A DNA stretch of 64,000 nt, from positions 248,001-312,000 of the forward strand of contig NZ_VFTZ01000002.1 of assembly GCF_006440775.1 (NCBI RefSeq), given 5' to 3'. Below the pieces are notes generated by a model. It was given only the letters and a program-made list of their open reading frames with translations, did no database searches and had not been told where the DNA came from. A program made the translations under genes and the position numbers. This document shows positions 44,041 to 50,904 of this stretch, piece after piece (position 1 is the stretch's first letter; each line of letters starts with the position of its first letter). The stretch comes from Mesorhizobium sp. B2-7-2. GTDB lineage: Bacteria; Pseudomonadota; Alphaproteobacteria; Rhizobiales; Rhizobiaceae.

Positions 44041-46005
44041 TCAACGTTCGCAACTGACGGCTGGCGTTCTGAGCGGCAGCGTCATCTTGCAGCAAGGGTA
44101 GTAGCCACCCTTGTCCTGGTCGGACTTGCGGTAGAAGCAGAGCCCGACATTGACGGTGTCGCCAGGATAATGGCCGGTGATGTCGATCGTGTAGGGCTTG
44201 CCCGGAACATGCGACATGGGTGTTGTCACCCCGACGCCGGGCGTCCTGGACTGCGCCTTGATCGAATCGCCGCCGAAGCCGGCATGGTCATGGAGATAGA
44301 GTTCGGCCTGAAGCCCGCGCGGCGTGCAGTAATAATGCACGTCCTCGATATCGATGCAGGGCGGCAGGTTGCCGGGCGGTGGGAAGTCCGGCGGATAGAA
44401 CGGAGGCAGGTAGCCGCCGCCGGGGATTTCCTCATAGTAGTCGGCGCGGCCCTCACAGGGGCGCCAGACCCTTACGTCGCCGACATGGCCTTCGACCTCG
44501 GGGTCTTCGAAATAACCGTCGAAGTCGACGAACCATGAGCCGAAGGGCGGAACGTTCGCCGGCTTGACCAGCGCGCTTGGCGTCAGCTGGACGCCGTGCA
44601 CGGCAAGCGGCCCGCCGGCGGCGAGACGCTCGGCCAATTCAGGATTGTCGCGCAACTTGTCGCCGGTGTTGACGACGGTATCGGTGCAGACGCTGGTGTC
44701 GATATTGCCGTCGGCATCATAGCCATATTGCAGGTCGACGCCGCCGGCCGACTGCCGGTTGCCTTGCGGGAAGCCGACCGCATATTCCTGCGGCACCTCG
44801 ACCCAGGCCGATTCCGTTGCCGGATCGTCCGGGTCCTCGCGCCAGTAGCGGATCAGCTCGCCTTTGCCGGAATCGGCGAAGCGGCTGTAATCGTAACGGT
44901 TTTCGACCGGGCCGCGCTGGGCGAGATACATGAAGCCCTTGTTGTCGAATGAGATGTCGGTGACGGCATAGTCCTTGTCGGCCTTGACCGTCAGCTCCCA
45001 GCGCGGATCGCCGGCGAACGTGCCGTCGCGCGCAATGCCGACCGACCAGATCTCGGATTTTTCGCCGACCGAATAATAGAGCCGGCCGCCATGATAGGAG
45101 ACCGCCCAGACGCGGCGCCCGTCCTGTGTATAGCCCCAGGTCTCGGGGTCTTCCGTGTCGAAGGCGGCGCCCTGGATATCCATGACGGCGCCGTCGTCGG
45201 CAACCGGGGCCAGCCCATGCGCCGGGCGCCCGGCGACACCATGGTCGAACGTGTCGATCAGATGGCCGTTGCCGTCGATGCGGTGGATGAGGCCGGTGTC
45301 GAGGTCCGAGGCGAAGAACTGGCGGTGGATGGGGTCGAAGGCGAGATTGCCGATGCCCGGGCCGCTGTTGGTGTCGATGTCGGCGAATTTCGAGACCGCG
45401 CCCGTGATGCCGTCAATCTTCCAGATCGTGCCTGGTCCGCCGCCATTCTCGGTGCCGAACTGGCCGTCCATGAAGGCGGCGCCGGCGGCGCCGCGGCGCT
45501 GCCGCTCCGGACGCCCGTCGTCGTCGGCGTCCGGCGTGACGATCTCGACGCCATGCAGCGAGGTCGCGGCGGCATAGAGGTTGGGAATGCCCGAGGGCAC
45601 GCCATCGCGCACGCCGTCGTCATAGGTCAGTCCGAACACCTCGCCGATTTGCCCGGCGCTTACCTCGAAGGGCGGCGGCGTGTTAACGAGCTGGCCGGAG
45701 GCCTGCCCGCCGAGATGCGCGACGTCGAAAATGCGCAAGGATGCGCGGGACGTATCGATGAAGGTCTCGTCGACCGGATCGGCGCCGGGCGGCAAGCCCT
45801 GATCGAAATTGGGGATCACGGTCCCGGGGAAGCCGGTGACCGCCATCGATCCGGGATAGATGATCTGCGTTTCCTGCGCCTTCGCAACGCCGCCGAGCCA
45901 GAGGCCGGCGGACAACGCCACGGCAAGTATTCCACCGGTTGTTGCTATTGCGCGGCGTGAACGGCCGCCACGAGAACGCACGAACGAGCCGCGACCGCCA
46001 GACAT
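44041..46005 (-). CDS. Secreted beta-propeller-like protein of unknown function
   Basis: This 654-aa protein has an arginine-rich N-region and a signal peptide ending AKA at about residue 43. Residues 60-480 contain repeated strand blocks such as GTIWKIDGITGAVSKFADID, GLIHRIDGNGHLIDTFDHG, VWAVSYHGGRLYYSVGEKSEIWSVGI and VTDISFDNKGFMYLAQRG, as in NHL/YncE-type propellers. A proline-rich link (YLPPFYPPDFPPPGNLPPC) leads to a 105-residue cysteine-patterned module (550-652) shared with the next gene. Start ATG 46005 has GGGGGGAG five bases upstream. The frame continues up to 46344, but a promoter and not protein-like sequence lies there. No function can be assigned. Confidence 0.78.
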   Translation of the reverse strand: MSGGRGSFVRSRGGRSRRAIATTGGILAVALSAGLWLGGVAKAQETQIIYPGSMAVTGFPGTVIPNFDQGLPPGADPVDETFIDTSRASLRIFDVAHLGGQASGQLVNTPPPFEVSAGQIGEVFGLTYDDGVRDGVPSGIPNLYAAATSLHGVEIVTPDADDDGRPERQRRGAAGAAFMDGQFGTENGGGPGTIWKIDGITGAVSKFADIDTNSGPGIGNLAFDPIHRQFFASDLDTGLIHRIDGNGHLIDTFDHGVAGRPAHGLAPVADDGAVMDIQGAAFDTEDPETWGYTQDGRRVWAVSYHGGRLYYSVGEKSEIWSVGIARDGTFAGDPRWELTVKADKDYAVTDISFDNKGFMYLAQRGPVENRYDYSRFADSGKGELIRYWREDPDDPATESAWVEVPQEYAVGFPQGNRQSAGGVDLQYGYDADGNIDTSVCTDTVVNTGDKLRDNPELAERLAAGGPLAVHGVQLTPSALVKPANVPPFGSWFVDFDGYFEDPEVEGHVGDVRVWRPCEGRADYYEEIPGGGYLPPFYPPDFPPPGNLPPCIDIEDVHYYCTPRGLQAELYLHDHAGFGGDSIKAQSRTPGVGVTTPMSHVPGKPYTIDITGHYPGDTVNVGLCFYRKSDQDKGGYYPCCKMTLPLRTPAVSCER

Positions 46006-46120
46006 TGAACTCCCCCCGAAGCCGCAGGAAGGAACATCCGGTCTTGCCGCGCCAACCAGGGCAAGGCGCGGCGGTGCGGCACGTTCGTCCCCGATCGAAT
46101 TGTCTGTTTTCCTCTTGGCG

Positions 46121-46149
46121 ACGATACGCCTGCTCCTGTGCAGGGTCAA
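46121..46149 (-). promoter_or_regulatory. Sigma70-like promoter of the secreted-protein operon
   Basis: On the minus strand TTGACC (46144-46149), a 17-base spacer and TATCGT (46121-46126) lie about 115 bases before the 654-aa protein start. The stretch 46006-46349 shows no other feature that I trust. Confidence 0.55.
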
Positions 46150-46347
46150 CGGAATCAGCCGAAAGCCCAGCGCGTCGAGCCCTTCCCGAAGGCGGCGATC
46201 GCGCTGGACTCCCGTTGTTCCCGGAGACCGCGGAGTCTCTGGGTTTCTGGTCATGGCGGTTTTCCCTTTCCGGGCCGCACCATTGCGGCGCCTGGCCGTC
46301 AGTCGCTGGCCGGCGTGGAAAGGTTCATGGGAGGATAGTGGCACATC

Positions 46348-46735
46348 GTGCTAACGCTGATCGAGCGTGGCGGCACCGCCGTTCGTTCCATATCGACATC
46401 ACGGCAGCTGCCCGTGTCGTTCCTATTGTCAACGCCAAAAAGGAAAGCGCTTCATTACCGACGAAGCCCGCCATTACATCACTGTCGGTAAGACCTTTGC
46501 GGAACACTGTTCTGTCGATCATTGCCGCGAGGTGTCAAGGCAGGCGGCATCACCACCAACACCGTCGAAGGCTAACTCGATCTTCTAGCGGGGCGTGAAG
46601 GGCGTCTACCAGCATTGCGCCGAACATCGTCTGCACCGCTTGGCGCCAAGAAGGATCATTATCGAAAGCCGGTGCAGCTAAAGCTACCCCTATCGCGCGC
46701 GGGACCATTTCGGGAGTGATGCAAGCCCTAAGAGG
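46348..46735 (+). pseudogene. Decayed IS1595-family transposase (C-terminal part)
   Basis: Translation across three frames recovers pieces of an IS1595/IS1016-type transposase in order: VLTLIERGGTAVRS, ITDEARHYITVGKTFAEHCSVDH, GGITTNTVEG, RGVKGVYQHCAEHRLHR and QALRG. Frameshifts and in-frame stops (for example after NTVEG and in QALRG-stop) show that it is inactive. The N-terminal half, with the zinc finger and first catalytic Asp, is missing. It marks the left edge of an accessory island. No clear terminal inverted repeat was found. Confidence 0.8.
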
Positions 46736-46741
46736 GTAAAG

Positions 46742-46909
46742 ATGCCCAAAGAACCTAAGCAGATACAAAAGTTCCGAGAAGCCGCGCGCGAACTGGGAAC
46801 CGACGAGTCGGAAGCGGCCTTTGATGAGGTGCTTGAGAAGATAGCTAGGAAGCGGCCTTCACACGTTCACGCTCCGCCAGAGCGGCAGCAATCTTCGGAT
46901 GAAGAGTGA
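46742..46909 (+). CDS. Small protein typical of IS1595-element neighbourhoods
   Basis: This 55-aa, highly charged protein (begins MPKEPKQIQKFREAARELGT, then DESEAAFDEVLEKIARKRP) starts six bases after the transposase remnant. Small KFxEAARELxxDExEAAFDExLxKIA proteins are, to my knowledge, common companions of this IS type in alphaproteobacteria; their role is unknown. Unlike the transposase, its frame is intact. Its last 22 codons overlap an opposite-strand reading frame. Confidence 0.6.
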   Translation: MPKEPKQIQKFREAARELGTDESEAAFDEVLEKIARKRPSHVHAPPERQQSSDEE

Positions 46910-47084
46910 CCCCGGCCGCTTCGACAGCTTTGGCCGCAGCAGCATTATTCTCCTTTAGCTGCCGCCTCAGCAAGGCGATCTCTGAGGAACTGTAGTCGCG
47001 CGTCAACTCTGGCGCGGCGGTGCTCTTTTTCCGCCCACCGAACCAAAAATCTAGCCTCAGAATATGTGAGACAGCCTGTATCAT
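46845..47084 (-). CDS. Hypothetical 79-aa protein overlapping the phosphoribosyltransferase gene
   Basis: The reading frame encodes a helical, Ala- and Glu-rich C-terminus (LLRRQLKENNAAAAKAVEAAGVTLHPKIAAALAERERV). It overlaps the 3' end of the phosphoribosyltransferase gene by 140 bases in another frame, and the 3' end of the small IS-associated ORF on the other strand. There is no good ribosome-binding site. It may be real and coupled to the upstream gene, or a chance frame. Confidence 0.3.
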   Translation of the reverse strand: MIQAVSHILRLDFWFGGRKKSTAAPELTRDYSSSEIALLRRQLKENNAAAAKAVEAAGVTLHPKIAAALAERERVKAAS

Positions 47085-47805
47085 GACCTATCTCGCTTCG
47101 CCAAAAATCACTGCATCCTGTACCATATGCCTCTTTCAGCATATCATGGATTTCCTGATCAATGGCAAATTTTTGATGTTCGCCCGATCCGTGGGCTAAC
47201 GTGGTTACCGCGACGACGGTTCCACCTTGCCGCACGATATGACTTCTAAGTGCGGCCAATGTGCCGCCGCGTGAGAAGACATCATCCACAAGGATGAAAG
47301 AGCCACCGGGCGCCACTTCGCCCACAAAATGAGGCTGGAACAGAAAACGAGGGAAATCGGTCATGTTGGTGCGCCCCACGCGCGCGCCTTGGACGATCTC
47401 ATCGTTCACAGGAAGGCCAAGAAGCTTTCCCAGATAGTTGGCGAATACGAACGGGAATGCATTTCGCACCATGTCGGTCTCAGCCACTGCATGGCCGCTA
47501 TCGACAGCGTTGAATGCCGGGTGAGGGAAAACGATCATGGGCGTTTTGTCCGATGCGACGACAACGTCGGCCAGAAGATCCAAGACCCCCTTGTTTATGA
47601 TGCCCTTTACGACGCGCGTCGCGGCATCGTGATCGTTCCCATATTTTCCTAGCCGATAGTCTTTTTGCCGCTGGTCGCCGGCTGGGCCGCGGACCTCGAT
47701 TCCATTGAGGCGGTCGAACCGGGTATGAACCAAAACCATCCTGTCCCCGGGGCAGCCCCAAGGTTCGCGTAGGTGTAGCCGGCTTATTAAAGGCGAAGCG
47801 CCCAT
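46945..47805 (-). CDS. Phosphoribosyltransferase-fold protein of an accessory island
   Basis: This 286-aa protein carries the type I PRTase PRPP-binding signature FILVDDVFSRGGTLAALRSHI (acidic pair then GGT) around residues 170-190. It is preceded by TPMIVFPHPAFNAVDSGHAVAE and followed by VVAVTTLAHG, as in PRTase cores. The N- and C-terminal extensions match no purine or pyrimidine PRTase that I can name. The real substrate is unknown. Start ATG 47805 is tentative; ATG 47739 (MVLVHTRFDRLNG) is possible. The base composition is visibly less GC-rich than in the flanking operons, which suggests acquisition. Confidence 0.65.
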   Translation of the reverse strand: MGASPLISRLHLREPWGCPGDRMVLVHTRFDRLNGIEVRGPAGDQRQKDYRLGKYGNDHDAATRVVKGIINKGVLDLLADVVVASDKTPMIVFPHPAFNAVDSGHAVAETDMVRNAFPFVFANYLGKLLGLPVNDEIVQGARVGRTNMTDFPRFLFQPHFVGEVAPGGSFILVDDVFSRGGTLAALRSHIVRQGGTVVAVTTLAHGSGEHQKFAIDQEIHDMLKEAYGTGCSDFWRSEIGHDTGCLTYSEARFLVRWAEKEHRRARVDARLQFLRDRLAEAAAKGE

Positions 47806-47987
47806 CACATTGTCGTTTCACAGACGCCTCCCTATCTGGCATAGATAAGCGGCGCGATTTGCGTTGCGCAGAATGCGGGCCGGGACTTTCGTCCCGACCC
47901 TGTCACCCTGCGGTGACTGCCGGATTGGGTCGTTTGCGGCGACTTTCTCCGGGAAGCTTGAACTCATGGCGGCTGCATTGTGGCCTC

Positions 47988-48659
47988 CTATTCAAAAACA
48001 GAAGTGGCTGAGGAAGACGGTTCCACCCTGCCCTCAGCCACAATCTTCCCCTCCGTCTCAGCAGGAGGGATGTAATACCAAGTCCTACCCGCGCGACGGG
48101 TTAAGCCATCCTTGGATAAGCGATATAATGTCATCCCGACGGTCTTCTCGTGCATCGGGATACCTTGTGCGGTAACGAACTCCTTTATCTCAGAAAGCCG
48201 GGCTCCCTGTTCGCCCGACTGGCGAAGGCGCTCAATGACGACATCTTTGATCTTCGGAGCTTCCGACTCTTCGATGTTGTCAGTCTCGTTCTCCATCTCC
48301 GCCTCGTTCTCGTCCGTCTCCCCCTCGTCGCCGGTTTCCTCGTATTCATGTTCGTCGCCGGATTTGCCCGCCGCAACTGTTTGCGTTCGCTCTTCTTCCC
48401 CTCGCGCAACACGAAAAGCTCGAAGATATGCCTCGTTGCCGATTGCCGCCTTAACTAGGTCCCACAGCTTCGGCGCGCTCGTATCAAAGCCGAAGACAGA
48501 CAGCGCCGGTCGGACATTCGCTATTATCGCCTGAGCTTCAGCTGCGCGCTCTGTACACTCCGCTATTTGCTTTTCGGCCGCCGCCTTGGCCTCCTGAGCT
48601 TCTACCTGGCGCACAAGGATCGAAAATACGGCCGCCTTCTCGTGCTCTCTAAGTTCCAT
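47988..48659 (-). CDS. Winged-helix protein with coiled coil and acidic linker
   Basis: This 223-aa protein has three parts: an N-terminal coiled coil (about residues 1-50; EHEKAAVFSILVRQVEAQEAKAAAEKQIAE), an acidic low-complexity linker (about 100-135; many Glu and Asp), and a C-terminal winged helix (VVIERLRQSGEQGARLSEIKEFV, HEKTVGMTLYRLSKDGLTRRAGRTWYYIPP). It may bind DNA or regulate the island. It has its own strong promoter (48692-48719) and precedes the PRTase gene by 182 gene-free bases on the same strand. Confidence 0.65.
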   Translation of the reverse strand: MELREHEKAAVFSILVRQVEAQEAKAAAEKQIAECTERAAEAQAIIANVRPALSVFGFDTSAPKLWDLVKAAIGNEAYLRAFRVARGEEERTQTVAAGKSGDEHEYEETGDEGETDENEAEMENETDNIEESEAPKIKDVVIERLRQSGEQGARLSEIKEFVTAQGIPMHEKTVGMTLYRLSKDGLTRRAGRTWYYIPPAETEGKIVAEGRVEPSSSATSVFE

Positions 48660-48691
48660 TAGTAGATGATCCTTTCTTCATTCCTTAACTG

Positions 48692-48719
48692 ATTATACAC
48701 TGCGCTGCCCGAAAGGCAA
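48692..48719 (-). promoter_or_regulatory. Consensus-like sigma70 promoter of the winged-helix gene
   Basis: On the minus strand TTGCCT (48714-48719), a 16-base spacer and a perfect TATAAT (48692-48697) lie 33 bases before ATG 48659. Consensus -10 boxes are uncommon in the GC-rich surroundings. The rest of 48660-48974 holds only a terminator. Confidence 0.7.
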
Positions 48720-48805
48720 TCACCAACGAAATCAAGAGGAGCATCACGCGCTGAATCGAGCGTTCCGGCCGGGAATGGGAATCAGTCTGGATGGGCCATC
48801 TGCCA

Positions 48806-48845
48806 CTTAAAACGCGAACGGCCCGCCTTGTGAAAGGGCGGGCCG
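48806..48845 (-). terminator. Rho-independent terminator after the alpha/beta hydrolase gene
   Basis: On the minus strand CGGCCCGCC-loop-GGCGGGCCG (48819-48845) is followed by TTCGCGTTTT. It lies about 130 bases past the hydrolase stop and would end that transcript before the island. Confidence 0.65.
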
Positions 48846-48974
48846 CTGCCGATTTCTTCGGTTTCCGTCATACGGGCCGGTAGCTCTGTTAAAGCATGCG
48901 TCCGTTGTCTGATTTGTCAAATATATGATCGCCGGAGATAGCGGAGCGGAAAGTGTTTCCGGTCGCCAGGGGCG

Positions 48975-49907
48975 TTACCAGATCCAGTCGCCCCGGCCGA
49001 GCGCCGATACCGCCTCGACGATGCGGGTGAAGCTCGTCCGCGCCCGGCCGACCATGTGGCGGGCTCGGAGGTAGCCATGCACCAGGCCCGGCTCCTCGAA
49101 CCAGGCGGCGCGCCCGCCGGCCGCGATGACGCGGTCGCGATAGGCCTCGCCGTCGGACGATAGCGGGTCGCACTCGGCGGTGATCAGCACCGTCGGCGGC
49201 AAATAGGCGAAATCGGCGTCGGCCAGCGGATAGAGCGTGATGTCGCCGGTCTGGTCGACGCCGCCGGTGCGGATATGCTTGTAGAAGTCGAGGTCGCGCA
49301 CAGTCAGCATCGGGGCCTCGGCATGGGTGACGTAGGAGCCGCGCGTATGGTCGCCGCCGAGGCCGGGATAGATCAGCATCTGGCCGGCCGGCTTCTTGGC
49401 GTGACCGCGCGTGGCATGCGCTATCGCCGCGCAGAGATTGCCGCCGGCGCTGTCGCCGCAAAGCACGACAGGGCAGTCATAGGTCCTGGCGGCCCATTCG
49501 AACGCGTCCATGGCGTCGTCGAAGGCGGCCGGATGCAGATGCTCCGGCGCCAGCCGGTAATCGACCGAAACCACCTCGTAGCCGGTGCGTGTGCAAAGCT
49601 CGGCGCAGACATCGTCATGGCTCTCCAGCCCGCCCAGGATAAAGCCGCCGCCATGAAGGTAGAGCACCATCGCGGCATTGTTCGGCTCCGCGTTGCGGTA
49701 GATGCGGATCGGGATGCCGTCGGCGATGGCTGTCGTCAAGGCGGTCACGCCTTGCGGATAGCCGGCAAAGAACTCCCGGCACATCCGGTCGTAGATCGCG
49801 CGCTGCTCTTCGATCGTGTAGTCGATCGTGTCCGGCGGATAGTAGGAGTTGGTCTTCTCGATGAAGGCCCGGGTCTCGGCGTCGATGAGAGTTTTGTAGT
49901 CGGTCAT
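48975..49907 (-). CDS. Alpha/beta hydrolase, hormone-sensitive lipase family
   Basis: This 310-aa cytosolic esterase of the HSL (bacterial family IV) group has the oxyanion-hole motif LYLHGGGFILGG (about residues 81-92) and the nucleophile elbow LCGDSAGGNLCAAIA (Ser about 153). The catalytic Asp is in ITAECDPLSSDGEAY and the His in GLVHGYL. It hydrolyses short-chain carboxylic esters or lactones; the natural substrate is unknown. It lies downstream of the carnitine operon on the same strand but is separated from it by a long palindromic repeat. Confidence 0.9.
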   Translation of the reverse strand: MTDYKTLIDAETRAFIEKTNSYYPPDTIDYTIEEQRAIYDRMCREFFAGYPQGVTALTTAIADGIPIRIYRNAEPNNAAMVLYLHGGGFILGGLESHDDVCAELCTRTGYEVVSVDYRLAPEHLHPAAFDDAMDAFEWAARTYDCPVVLCGDSAGGNLCAAIAHATRGHAKKPAGQMLIYPGLGGDHTRGSYVTHAEAPMLTVRDLDFYKHIRTGGVDQTGDITLYPLADADFAYLPPTVLITAECDPLSSDGEAYRDRVIAAGGRAAWFEEPGLVHGYLRARHMVGRARTSFTRIVEAVSALGRGDWIW

Positions 49908-49932
49908 ATCGCATGACCAACTTTAGATGATT

Positions 49933-50107
49933 GCGCCCAGGCCCCCCTCTCTGTCCTGCCGGACGTCTCCCCCTCAAGGGGGGAGATTGGCAGTTTCGTC
50001 GACGGCACTTCTTTCCCAACGTCGGCGATTGGCGAAAGCGGGCGTGACATCTGATCTCCCCCCTTGAGGGGGAGATGCCCGGCAGGGCAGAGGGGGGTGC
50101 CTCGCGC
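49933..50107. repeat. Family A palindromic intergenic repeat, copy 3
   Basis: Left arm GCGCCCAGGCCCCCCTCTCT..., with CTCCCCCTCAAGGGGGGAGA, and right arm ...GGCAGAGGGGGGTGCCTCGC are inverted. The inner part carries GATTGGCAG and GGCGATTGGCGAAAGC. It fills the hydrolase-CaiD gap (49908-50121). Confidence 0.8.
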
Positions 50108-50121
50108 CGTCATCTCCGATG

Positions 50122-50904
50122 CTATCGTCCCTTCCACACCGGCTCGCGCTTCTCCGCGAAGGCCCGGAACCCTTCCATGTTGTCTTCCGACCCATAGAGA
50201 ATATCGACCGTCGGCAACTGCCTGCGCGTCACCTTGTTCATGGCGTCCTGGAAGGTCAGCGCCTCGGCCACCCGCGCCGTCTCCTTGATTGCGGCGAAGA
50301 CCAGCGGCGGGCCGCTGGCCAAGAGCCTTGCGATCTCCCAGACGCGCTCCTCGATCTTGTCCTTGGGCAGCACCTCGTTGACCAGGCCCCAGCGATGCGC
50401 CTCGGCGACATCCATCCAGCGGCCGGTGAACAGAAGGTCCATGGCGATATGGTAGGGAATGCGCTTCGGCAGCTTGATGGTCGCCGCGTCGGCCAGCGTG
50501 CCTGCGCGGATCTCCGGTAGCGCGAAGGAGGAATGGTCCGAGGCGTAGATGAGGTCGCAGGACAGCGCCAGCTCGAAGCCGCCGCCCACCGCCATGCCGT
50601 TGACGCAGGCGATCACCGGCTTGTTGAGGTCGCGCAACTCCTGCAGTCCGGCAAAGCCGCCGACGCCATAGTCGCCGTCGACCGCATCGCCGGCCGCCGC
50701 CGCCTTGAGGTCCCAGCCGGCGCTGAAGAACTTGTCGCCGGCCGTCTTGACGATGGCGACGCGCAGCTCCGGATCGTCGCGGAACGCCTTGAAGGTCTCG
50801 CCCATCAGCCGCGACGTCTTGAGGTCGATCGCATTGGCCTTCGGCCGGTCGAGCGTGACCTCGAGGATCGTGCCCTCGCGGCGGGTGGTGATGATTTCAG
50901 CCAT
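50122..50904 (-). CDS. Enoyl-CoA hydratase/isomerase, CaiD-like carnitinyl-CoA dehydratase
   Basis: This 260-aa crotonase-fold enzyme has the oxyanion-hole motifs FSAGWDLKAAAAG and CVNGMAVGGGFELALSCDLIYA and the SSFALPEIRAGTLADAATIKLPKRIPY segment. The length equals CaiD (about 261). In this operon it would hydrate crotonobetainyl-CoA or a similar enoyl-CoA. ATG 50904 overlaps the preceding synthetase gene by eight bases. A generic enoyl-CoA hydratase is the cautious alternative. Confidence 0.82.
   Translation of the reverse strand: MAEIITTRREGTILEVTLDRPKANAIDLKTSRLMGETFKAFRDDPELRVAIVKTAGDKFFSAGWDLKAAAAGDAVDGDYGVGGFAGLQELRDLNKPVIACVNGMAVGGGFELALSCDLIYASDHSSFALPEIRAGTLADAATIKLPKRIPYHIAMDLLFTGRWMDVAEAHRWGLVNEVLPKDKIEERVWEIARLLASGPPLVFAAIKETARVAEALTFQDAMNKVTRRQLPTVDILYGSEDNMEGFRAFAEKREPVWKGR

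Noticed and set aside
46006..46344. N-terminal extension of the 654-aa secreted protein
   Set aside because: The extension would bury the signal peptide more than 110 residues inside and contains a promoter; ATG 46005 has a strong ribosome-binding site.
46367..46588. Short frames over the transposase remnant taken as separate genes
   Set aside because: Their products are consecutive pieces of one IS1595-type transposase in different frames, so a single pseudogene explains them.
48889..49461. A 190-codon minus-strand frame overlapping the alpha/beta hydrolase
   Set aside because: It is in another frame of the same strand, Arg-rich, while the hydrolase frame has the HGGGF and GDSAGG motifs.
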